Shown: piece after piece, positions 1-7,357 of the stretch
How positions within the stretch are numbered: position 1 is the stretch's first letter
How the letters are laid out: each line of letters opens with the position of its first letter
Assembly: GCA_001557035.1 (NCBI GenBank)
Contig: LSKJ01000883.1
Coordinates: 1-11,137 of the forward strand
DNA from: Rhodospirillaceae bacterium CCH5-H10
Lineage (GTDB): Bacteria > Pseudomonadota > Alphaproteobacteria > Reyranellales > Reyranellaceae
DNA: 11,137 nt
Direction: 5' to 3'
The notes under the pieces: model-generated
What the model saw: only the letters and a program-made list of their open reading frames with translations
Databases searched by the model: none
What the model was told of the DNA's origin: nothing
Position numbers and translations under genes: made by a program

Positions 1-757
1 ACACGGCACAGGCCCAGACCGTGCCGTCGGCGCGGGCGAAGATCTCGGGCGTCAGTGTCTCGCCGCCCGCTTGCTCGTATTCGAGGAACAGCGCCTCGGC
101 CGGCACCGCGTCGCCGGTGCGGAAGACGAGACTGTGGCCCTTGAAGCCGTACACGGCGGGCAGCGGCAGCCAGCGCGTGGCGAGGATCGACCACGGGCCC
201 ATCGCAATCACCACGCTGTCGCCTTCGATGCTCTCGCCGCTCTCGAGCGTGACGCCGGCGACGGCACCGCTCGCACCGCGCAGCAGTCCCGTGACGGTCC
301 CGTGCCTCAGTTCGGCGCCATTGGCTTCGGCCGCGCGCATCAGGCCCGTCGTGAAGGCGCGCGGTTCGACCAGGGCCGTCGTCTGCGGCGTGCCGATCTG
401 GCCGGTCAAGGTCACGTCGGCCGACAGCCACGGTCGCCCGGCCCGGCTGTTGGCGTGGGCGCGCCGTCCTTCGCGGGCATGACCGGCAAAGGTCGTGAGC
501 GTGCGGTAGCCCCAGGGATTGCCCAGCTCCTGCGCGAGTTCGGCATGCAGCGCGAAGCTGCGGCGCGCCAGCCGGTCGAGCGCCGTGCCGCGGCACCAAT
601 CCAGGGCCAGGAAACCTCCGGACTTGCCCGACGCCGCACCGCCGACTTCATGCCGCTCGACCACGACCGGCCTCGCGCCGCGCCGCGCGAGGAACCAGGC
701 GATGGCTGCCCCGATCGCGCCGCCGCCGCAGATGACGATTCGTTTGCCGCTGTCCAT
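1..757 (-). CDS. FAD-dependent oxidoreductase (DAO family), N-terminal part, cut by window edge
   Basis: The minus strand reads 252 uninterrupted codons from ATG at 757 to the left edge. The N-terminus (MDSGKRIVICGGGAIGAAIA) is a Rossmann FAD-binding fold: GxGxxG is G11-G16 and the acidic end of strand 2 is E34 in VVVER. The stretch around residues 43-55 (SGKSGGFLALDWC) resembles the small-molecule oxidoreductases related to yeast TDA3 and Arabidopsis FAD-dependent oxidoreductases; this is recognition by eye. Family members use FAD to oxidise amines or amino-acid-like substrates; the substrate here is unknown. VVIAMGPWS near 182-190 fits the second FAD-contact segment. A GAAGGA sequence lies only one base before the ATG, too close for a normal ribosome site, so translation initiation is unusual or weak. 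There is no other in-frame ATG upstream. The gene is divergent from the TPR gene, with 68 bases between the starts. The C-terminal substrate-binding part is outside the window. Confidence 0.87.
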   Translation of the reverse strand, partial: MDSGKRIVICGGGAIGAAIAWFLARRGARPVVVERHEVGGAASGKSGGFLALDWCRGTALDRLARRSFALHAELAQELGNPWGYRTLTTFAGHAREGRRAHANSRAGRPWLSADVTLTGQIGTPQTTALVEPRAFTTGLMRAAEANGAELRHGTVTGLLRGASGAVAGVTLESGESIEGDSVVIAMGPWSILATRWLPLPAVYGFKGHSLVFRTGDAVPAEALFLEYEQAGGETLTPEIFARADGTVWACAV

Positions 758-825
758 ATCCTTCGAGACTAGCGCAAGGCGCCGGCCGGCGGCACCATGG
801 GCGCGGACCGCAGCGGGAGAAGGCC

Positions 826-2478
826 ATGGACGACTATTACGATCTCGGCGCCTACAAGCGCACCGTCACCACCTCGTCGCCCGAGGCGCAGACCTGGTTC
901 GATCGCGGACTGAACTGGCTCTACGGTTTCAACCATGCCGAGGCGATCAAGTGCTTCGGCCGTGCGCTGGAACACGATCCCAACTGCGCGATGGCGCATT
1001 GGGGCATCTCCTATGCCGCCGGTCCGAACTACAATCTCCCCTGGCACCGCTACGACCCGGCCGGCAAGGCGCGCGCGCTCGAAGCTTCCTACGACGCGAT
1101 GCAGCGCGCGCTGGCCGCCCTGCCGTACGCCTCGCCGGTCGAGCAGGCGCTGATCCGCGCGCTGCGGGCGCGCTATCCGCAGCGCGAGGTGATCGAGGAC
1201 CAGACGACGTGGGACAAGGCGTTCACGGTCGAGATGCGCAAGCTCTTCAAGGCGCATCCCGACGATCTCGACCTGCGCTCGGTCTTCGCCGAAGCGATCA
1301 TGAACGAAACGCCGTGGCAGATGTGGGACCTCAAGACCGGCAAGGCGACGCCGGGCGCCGGCACGGAGGAGGCGGTCGAGGTACTGGAAAGCGCCTTCCG
1401 CGACAGGCCGGCAAGCTGGGATCATCCCGGCCTGCTGCACCTCTATGTCCATCTGATGGAGATGTCGCCGTTCCCGCAGCGCGCGCTGCGCGCCGGCGAC
1501 CGGCTGCGCGACCTCGTGCCGGACTCGGGCCACCTCGTTCACATGCCGACCCATATCGACGTGCTGTGCGGCAATTACCGCGACGTCGTCGTCTACAACC
1601 AGAAGGCCGTCGTGGTCGACCGCAAGTACCTGGCGCGCGAGGGCGCCATGAACGTCTATTCGATGTATCGCAGCCACGACCATCACTTCATCGTCTACGG
1701 CGCCATGTTCCTCGGCCAGTACACGCCGGCGATCCGGGCGGCGCAGGAGCTTATCGACACCACGCCCGAGGAACTGCTGCGTATTCCCTCGCCGCCGATG
1801 GCCGACTTCGTCGAAGGCTATCTCTCGATGAAGCAGCATGTGCTGGTGCGCTTCGGCAAGTGGGAGGAGATCATCGCGCAGGACCTGCCGAAGGATCCCG
1901 ACCTCTACTGCTCGACGACGGCGATGACACTCTACGCCAAGGGCGTGGCGCATTCGGTGCTGGGCCAGATCGAGAAGGCCGAGCAGGCGCGCGCCGATTT
2001 CCGCGCCGCCTGCGCGCGGGTCCCGAAGAGCCGGCGCCTGCACAACAACACGATGCTCGACCTGCTGGCGATCGGCGAGGAGATGCTGACCGGCGAACTG
2101 GAGTATCGCCGCGGCAACTTCGATCTGGCCTTCGCCCATCTGCGCCGTGCCGTCGAGCTCGACGATTCGCTGCCCTATGACGAGCCCTGGGGCTGGATGC
2201 AGCCGACCCGCCACGCGCTTGGCGCGCTGCTGCTGGAGCAGGGCCATCTCGCCGAGGCCGAAGCGGTCTATCGCGCCGACCTGGGCTTCGACGGCAAGAC
2301 CAACCGCGCCTGCTGGCACCCCGAAAACGTCTGGAGCCTGCACGGCCTCCACGAATGCCTCGTCCGCCGCGGCGAGACGGTCGAGGCGCCGCTGATCAAG
2401 GCGCGTCTGGATCTGGCTTCCGCGCGGACGGAGTTTCCGGTGAGGGCTTCATGTCTCTGCCGGCGGGAAGCCGCCTAG
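826..2478 (+). CDS. TPR-repeat protein of a conserved His-rich bacterial family, function unknown
   Basis: The 550-residue protein has no signal peptide or membrane segment, so it is probably cytoplasmic. A purine-rich GGGAGAAGG just before the ATG supports this start. TPR-like helical pairs are visible at about residues 20-65 (WFDRGLNWLYGFNHAEAIKCF), 370-395 and 425-485 (RRGNFDLAFAHLRRAVELD). Between them are conserved-looking blocks that are not ordinary TPR: HPGLLHLYVHLMEMSPFPQRAL (from His200), HLVHMPTHID (236-244), RSHDHHF (282-288), and near the end CWHPENVWSLHGLHECL (496-511) and VRASCLCR (539-546). I recognise the His blocks as typical of a widespread family of bacterial TPR proteins with no firmly assigned activity. 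TPRs usually mediate protein-protein contacts. The His and Cys clusters might bind a metal, but that is inference. It does not form an obvious operon with the following lipoprotein gene (104-base gap). Confidence 0.88.
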   Translation: MDDYYDLGAYKRTVTTSSPEAQTWFDRGLNWLYGFNHAEAIKCFGRALEHDPNCAMAHWGISYAAGPNYNLPWHRYDPAGKARALEASYDAMQRALAALPYASPVEQALIRALRARYPQREVIEDQTTWDKAFTVEMRKLFKAHPDDLDLRSVFAEAIMNETPWQMWDLKTGKATPGAGTEEAVEVLESAFRDRPASWDHPGLLHLYVHLMEMSPFPQRALRAGDRLRDLVPDSGHLVHMPTHIDVLCGNYRDVVVYNQKAVVVDRKYLAREGAMNVYSMYRSHDHHFIVYGAMFLGQYTPAIRAAQELIDTTPEELLRIPSPPMADFVEGYLSMKQHVLVRFGKWEEIIAQDLPKDPDLYCSTTAMTLYAKGVAHSVLGQIEKAEQARADFRAACARVPKSRRLHNNTMLDLLAIGEEMLTGELEYRRGNFDLAFAHLRRAVELDDSLPYDEPWGWMQPTRHALGALLLEQGHLAEAEAVYRADLGFDGKTNRACWHPENVWSLHGLHECLVRRGETVEAPLIKARLDLASARTEFPVRASCLCRREAA

Positions 2479-2582
2479 ATCGGACTCTGCCTGATCGACA
2501 ACAAAACGGCGAAAATCTCTTCGTTAATTCGCCCGGACTGTTTAGGTTGGTATCTCTCGCATCGCCTATCGCTTCGGACGCT

Positions 2583-3275
2583 ATGTATCTCAAGATTATT
2601 GCCCTAGTACTCGCGACATTCTCGCTGGGTGCCTGCGAAGGGCCAGGTTCTTCGATGCCGAAGGTGCCATTGGCGCAGGATGCTCGCGGCAAGTTGGGCA
2701 GCATCGAGGTCATCGTCGCCCAGTATCAGTTGCCTATCAATGCCTCTTCTGCGCCGACCCCGGGGGCGGGCCTTGTGGGGGGCTTCGTCAGTGGCCTGAG
2801 CGGGGCCCTACAGAGGGAGCGGATCGAGCTCGTCAACAAGGCCCTGACGACTTTCAACTACGGCGATGACACCTTGCAGGCAACGCAGCAGGCCTTTGCC
2901 GGCATCGTCGGCCCCAGGATTCGAGTCTCCCCGACGGTGGTTCGCTCGCCCGAGGAATGGAGGGCGGCGTTCAAGGCCTCCACTGCCGATGCCGTCCTCT
3001 TCTTCTACATCCACTATTCGATTGCCGGCGATCAGCGGCCGCTGCAGTTCATCGGGACGTTGGGTCTGCGCCCCAGGTCGGTGGCGCTGCGGAAGTCCGA
3101 GGTCGATCCGGAAATAGATTCGAAAAATAGTGACGTCATTTTCCGTAGTCACAAGGGACTCACCCGCTACTTCATGGGCGCGGATTCTCCCACGAGAGTG
3201 CGGAGCGAATTCGACGGAGCGGCGCGTGACCTCGCCGCATGGGCAGCGACCGAAGCCAGCGCGCTCCTCAAATAG
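2583..3275 (+). CDS. Predicted lipoprotein of unknown function
   Basis: The open frame extends upstream into the end of the TPR gene, but the start at 2583 is chosen because it gives a perfect lipoprotein signal peptide: MYLKIIALVLATFSLGAC, with lipobox L15-G-A-C18. Residue +2 after Cys18 is Glu, not Asp, so by the E. coli sorting rule it would go to the outer membrane. The mature part (about 213 residues) has a strand-like segment (IEVIVAQYQL, 41-50), a Gly-rich hydrophobic stretch at 60-75 (GAGLVGGFVSGLSGA), a WRAAF helix at about 126-130, and VLFFYIHYSIAG at 138-149. I do not recognise a named domain. No clear Shine-Dalgarno is seen. The gene is visibly less GC-rich than its neighbours. 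It ends four bases short of the convergent channel-like gene, with no hairpin terminator between them. The lipoprotein call is firm; the function is unknown. Confidence 0.78.
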   Translation: MYLKIIALVLATFSLGACEGPGSSMPKVPLAQDARGKLGSIEVIVAQYQLPINASSAPTPGAGLVGGFVSGLSGALQRERIELVNKALTTFNYGDDTLQATQQAFAGIVGPRIRVSPTVVRSPEEWRAAFKASTADAVLFFYIHYSIAGDQRPLQFIGTLGLRPRSVALRKSEVDPEIDSKNSDVIFRSHKGLTRYFMGADSPTRVRSEFDGAARDLAAWAATEASALLK

Positions 3276-3279
3276 TGGT

Positions 3280-3735
3280 TCACCGCTTCGCCGGTGGCAG
3301 CACCCGCTGGATCATCGCGAAGAGGAAGGCTGTCGTGAGGCCGAACAGCAGCATGCCGTTCACTGCTTCCAGCGCGCCCAGCATCTTCCACTGGTGGGCG
3401 AGGTGGATGGTGGTGTCGCCGTAGGTGGTCAGCGCCCCCAGCGAGTAGAGCATGGCCGAGCGGTTGTCGGGGATGGCGCCGAGGAAACGGAAGGCCAGCG
3501 CCCAGATGCCGCCCTCGAGGATGTGCAGGGTGGTCACCAGCGTCACCGCCAGTGCCATCACCAGCGAGAAGGTGAGGGTGACGTGGCGGCCGCGGTCGCG
3601 CATCGTGTCGAGTACCCGGTCGACCCGGGCGGTGAACACCGCCAGGCACAGGATGTGGATCACGCAGGTCAGCGCGATCAGCGGCACGCCCCACGCCCAA
3701 TCGTGTCCCCACTGGACCTCGTTGAGCGGGTTCAT
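3280..3735 (-). CDS. Small ion-channel-like membrane protein with atypical TTYGD filter
   Basis: The 151-residue hydrophobic protein has membrane segments at about 16-36 (VPLIALTCVIHILCLAVF), 54-84 (possibly two turns or one long helix), and 119-145 (EAVNGMLLFGLTTAFLFAMI). Before the last helix lies a pore-loop-like stretch AMLYSLGALTTYGDTTI (94-110). The layout resembles bacterial 2TM potassium channels (Ion_trans_2), where the filter is T-x-G-Y-G-D. Here the first filter glycine is replaced by Thr104 (TTYGD, 103-107), so potassium selectivity cannot be assumed. The start at 3735 was chosen over longer in-frame starts because upstream residues are Arg/Pro-rich and overlap the end of ettA in another frame. 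The gene begins 29 bases after the ettA stop codon on the same strand and is probably co-transcribed with it. Cell location: inner membrane. Ion specificity is unknown. Confidence 0.75.
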   Translation of the reverse strand: MNPLNEVQWGHDWAWGVPLIALTCVIHILCLAVFTARVDRVLDTMRDRGRHVTLTFSLVMALAVTLVTTLHILEGGIWALAFRFLGAIPDNRSAMLYSLGALTTYGDTTIHLAHQWKMLGALEAVNGMLLFGLTTAFLFAMIQRVLPPAKR

Positions 3736-3764
3736 GTCGCTGCCATTTCCGCGCCCGCCGTTCC

Positions 3765-5438
<1,674 letters not shown>

Positions 5439-5446
5439 GGGGCGAG

Positions 5447-5475
5447 CTTTTAGCGGCCCCATCGGGGCGGTTCAA
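5447..5475 (-). promoter_or_regulatory. Candidate ettA promoter (TTGAAC-N17-TAAAAG)
   Basis: On the minus strand, TTGAAC (5470-5475) and TAAAAG (5447-5452) are separated by exactly 17 bases; each hexamer matches the sigma-70 consensus at four of six positions. The start point would fall about 5440, two bases before the ettA ATG, so the message would be leaderless or nearly so. This fits the absence of a Shine-Dalgarno. This is a motif match only. Confidence 0.35.
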
Positions 5476-5517
5476 TGAGCGCGGGGGAAATGCGCACGCG
5501 GGCGGAATTGTGGTTTG

Positions 5518-5533
5518 ATACGCATATGAGTAT
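5518..5533. promoter_or_regulatory. HipB operator candidate, site 1 (distal)
   Basis: ATACGCATATGAGTAT is a palindrome matching itself at seven of eight positions, centred at 5525.5, with half-site ATACGC. It is the first of three like sites at exact 27-bp steps upstream of hipB. E. coli HipB also binds multiple spaced palindromes (TATCC-N8-GGATA) upstream of its own operon. Confidence 0.6.
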
Positions 5534-5544
5534 ATATTGTCTTA

Positions 5545-5560
5545 ATACGCGATACCGTAT
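5545..5560. promoter_or_regulatory. HipB operator candidate, site 2 (middle)
   Basis: ATACGCGATACCGTAT has perfect outer arms ATACG and CGTAT around a six-base centre, centred at 5552.5. It lies exactly 27 bp from sites 1 and 3. It ends one base before the predicted -35 hexamer of hipB, so a bound dimer should hinder polymerase. Confidence 0.65.
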
Positions 5561-5561
5561 A

Positions 5562-5590
5562 TTGATAATAAATACGCATTCGCGTATTTT
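5562..5590 (+). promoter_or_regulatory. Candidate hipBA promoter (TTGATA-N17-TATTTT), leaderless start
   Basis: TTGATA (5562-5567, five of six to consensus) and TATTTT (5585-5590, four of six) are 17 bases apart. A start six to seven bases after the -10 would be 5596-5597, that is, the A of the hipB ATG. There is no convincing Shine-Dalgarno before hipB, which fits a leaderless message. Operator site 3 lies in the spacer. An alternative -10 (GATAAT, 5564-5569) lacks a good -35. Confidence 0.5.
5572..5587. promoter_or_regulatory. HipB operator candidate, site 3 (promoter-proximal)
   Basis: ATACGCATTCGCGTAT is the strongest site, centred at 5579.5. Its arms extend to AAATACGC and GCGTATTT (5570-5577 and 5582-5589), eight perfect pairs around ATTC. 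It occupies most of the spacer between the predicted -35 and -10 of hipB and overlaps the -10, an ideal position for autorepression by HipB or the HipBA complex. Confidence 0.7.
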
Positions 5591-5596
5591 GTGGGC

Positions 5597-5848
5597 ATGG
5601 AGATCATCGCCAGGACTACGAAGCAGCTCGGGACCGCGGTTCAGCGCCGCCGCAAGGATCTGAGTCTCACGCAAGGTGAGCTGGGCGCCCGCATGAATGC
5701 CCGTCAGGCGACCGTCTCCAAGCTGGAGAAGGGAGAGCCGGCCACGCAGCTCCAGACCCTGATGGATTCGCTGGCAGCGCTCGGGCTGGAGCTGGTCGTT
5801 CGACCCCGCACGACGAGCCGCGTGGAGGAACTCGAGGAGCTGTTCTGA
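5597..5848 (+). CDS. hipB: HipB-like antitoxin, XRE-type DNA-binding protein
   Basis: The 83-residue protein has a helix-turn-helix of the XRE/HTH_3 type at about residues 12-66: LTQGELGARMNARQATVSKLEKGEP is the scaffold and recognition helix pair (24-48). The tail LGLELVVRPRTTS (62-74) is the usual HipB beta-strand dimer segment. In the family, HipB dimers bind palindromes upstream of their own operon and hold HipA in an inactive DNA-bound complex. A GTG at 5591 is also in frame, but it falls between the predicted -10 and the start point, so the ATG at 5597 is preferred. The stop codon overlaps the hipA ATG by one base (TGATG), so the two are translationally coupled. Three phased palindromes lie directly upstream. 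Confidence 0.92.
   Translation: MEIIARTTKQLGTAVQRRRKDLSLTQGELGARMNARQATVSKLEKGEPATQLQTLMDSLAALGLELVVRPRTTSRVEELEELF
5834..5839 (+). promoter_or_regulatory. Strong Shine-Dalgarno of hipA inside the hipB 3' end
   Basis: GAGGAG stands eight bases before the hipA ATG and is encoded within the acidic EELEELF tail of HipB. hipA thus has a good ribosome site, while hipB apparently has none. The two genes would then be initiated by different modes from one message. Confidence 0.6.
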
Positions 5849-7164
5849 TGGCTCGTTCCCGCGCCACGCGACCGCTCGATGTCTTCCTGAATGGAAAGCG
5901 CGTCGGCCAGCTTCGTCGCGAACCGGGCGGCACCATAGACTTCAGGTATGCAGACGCGTGGCTCGGCTGGAAGAACGCGATTCCGGTGTCGCTGTCCCTG
6001 CCGTTGAGCGAACGTCGCTATGTCGGCACTCCCGTCGTCGCATTTTTCGACAATCTTCTCCCTGACGATGAGGACATTCGCCGCCGTGTCGCCGAGCGCG
6101 CGCGGGCACAAGGGACCGATTCCTACAGTCTGCTCGGCGCCATCGGCCGCGATTGCGTCGGCGCCCTGCAGTTCCTTCCCGAAGGTGAGGCGGCGGCGCC
6201 TCCCGACAGGCTGGACGCGCGGCGCATCAGCGATGCCGACATCTCGGAAGTGCTCGGGAGCCTCGCTCGCAACCCGCTCGGCATTGACGAAGCCGGCGAC
6301 CTGCGGATCTCGCTGGCCGGAGTGCAGGAGAAAACCGCGCTCCTGTTCTGGAAGAAGCATTGGCATGTGCCGCATGGCACCACGCCGACGACGCACATCC
6401 TCAAGCCGCAGATCGGCACGCTGCCGAATGGTCTCGACCTGTCGTACAGTGTCGAGAACGAGCATTTCTGCCTGCGCCTGATGGAGGCGTTCGGCCTTCC
6501 GGCGGCGCAATCGCAGATCGCCGATTTTGCAGGACGGCGCACCTTGGTCGTCGAGCGCTTCGATCGCCTGTGGACCCGGGACAGGCGCCTCCTGCGGGTG
6601 CCTCAGGAGGATTGCTGCCAGGCCCTGTCGGTTCCTCCCAGCCTGAAGTACGAGCAGAGCGGTGGACCCGGCATGGTCGCCATCGCGCACCTGCTGAAGG
6701 GAAGCGATACGCCGGACCTCGACCTGCGACGCTTCTTCAAGACACAGGTCCTGTTCTGGCTGCTCGCGGCAACGGACGGACATGCCAAGAACTTCAGCAT
6801 CCGCCTCGCGCCCGGCGGACGCTTCGCTCTCGCCCCGATCTATGACGTGCTCTCCGTGCAGCCGAATTTCGATTCGGGTCAGCTTCGCCGCACGCAGATG
6901 AAGCTTGCGATGGCGGTGGGCAGCAACCGCCACTATCGCCTGGACGAGATCACGCCGCGCCATTTCCTGCAGACCGCCAGGCTGTGCGACATCCCGCAGG
7001 CCACCGCGATCGCCGTCCTGGATGAGATCGCGCAGACCGCGGAAGCAGCCATCGACCATGCGCAGTCGGCCATGCCGAAGGAGTTCCCGGAACGACTGGC
7101 AGCCTCGATCGTCAATGGCGCAAAGGCTCGGTTGAAGTTGTTCGGTGCGAGCAAGCACCGCTAG
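5848..7164 (+). CDS. hipA: HipA-like serine/threonine kinase toxin
   Basis: The 438-residue protein (E. coli HipA is 440) has the N-terminal HipA_N subdomain (about 10-115: VFLNGKRVGQL, then FFDNLLPDDEDIR) and a kinase core. LRISLAGVQEKTALL (152-166) is the flexible activation loop; Ser155 corresponds to the autophosphorylated Ser150 of E. coli. THILKP supplies the ATP-binding Lys186. ATDGHAKNFS (309-317) gives the catalytic Asp310 and the metal ligand Asn315. IYDVLS gives the metal-binding Asp333. E. coli HipA phosphorylates glutamyl-tRNA synthetase, causing amino-acid-starvation signalling and dormancy; the target here is not known, since relatives use other substrates. All key residues are intact, so the toxin should be active. 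It is translated in overlap with hipB. Base composition is near that of the flanking chromosome, unlike the next gene. Confidence 0.93.
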   Translation: MARSRATRPLDVFLNGKRVGQLRREPGGTIDFRYADAWLGWKNAIPVSLSLPLSERRYVGTPVVAFFDNLLPDDEDIRRRVAERARAQGTDSYSLLGAIGRDCVGALQFLPEGEAAAPPDRLDARRISDADISEVLGSLARNPLGIDEAGDLRISLAGVQEKTALLFWKKHWHVPHGTTPTTHILKPQIGTLPNGLDLSYSVENEHFCLRLMEAFGLPAAQSQIADFAGRRTLVVERFDRLWTRDRRLLRVPQEDCCQALSVPPSLKYEQSGGPGMVAIAHLLKGSDTPDLDLRRFFKTQVLFWLLAATDGHAKNFSIRLAPGGRFALAPIYDVLSVQPNFDSGQLRRTQMKLAMAVGSNRHYRLDEITPRHFLQTARLCDIPQATAIAVLDEIAQTAEAAIDHAQSAMPKEFPERLAASIVNGAKARLKLFGASKHR

Positions 7165-7357
7165 CACCGGCCTTCCTTACAGCAATGCAATTGCAGGCGG
7201 TCAGCGGTTCATTTCACCGTGAACGAGACGCAAGCCGAAGCACCTGAAGCGGATCCGAATCAACGTCTCGGGCGGAATCGACAGAGTGCAGAAATAAAAA
7301 TGTAGAACCCAGACAACCTTCTACTACCATCCGCTCATCTGCTGAGGGCAACAGTGA
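7165..7357. other. Intergenic region before the nuclease gene
   Basis: The 193 bases show no gene. They contain a perfect palindrome TGCAATTGCA (7186-7195), a short TTCAC-C-GTGAA inverted repeat (7213-7223), and seven-base arms CGAGACG (7224-7230) and CGTCTCG (7264-7270) with a 33-base loop and no T tract. A weak promoter-like pair, TCGACA (7278-7283) and TGTAGA (7301-7306), precedes the nuclease gene. None is strong enough to name. The DNA becomes AT-rich from about 7290 onward. Confidence 0.4.

Noticed and set aside
769..2352. A 527-codon minus-strand open frame opposite the TPR gene, and a 553-codon plus-strand frame at 519-2180
   Set aside because: Both are Arg/Ala/Pro-rich shadows with no domain. 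The frame at 826-2478 has clear TPR repeats and a ribosome site.
5591..5593. GTG as the hipB start codon
   Set aside because: It lies directly after the predicted -10 and operator 3, has no ribosome site, and adds only Met-Gly. The ATG at 5597 fits the promoter geometry and the family N-terminus.
5704..7167. A 487-codon minus-strand frame opposite hipA
   Set aside because: No recognisable motif; it is a shadow of hipA, whose catalytic residues are all intact.
7224..7270. Inverted repeat CGAGACG / CGTCTCG as a hipBA terminator
   Set aside because: The loop of 33 bases and lack of a T tract do not fit an intrinsic terminator; arms this short arise by chance.
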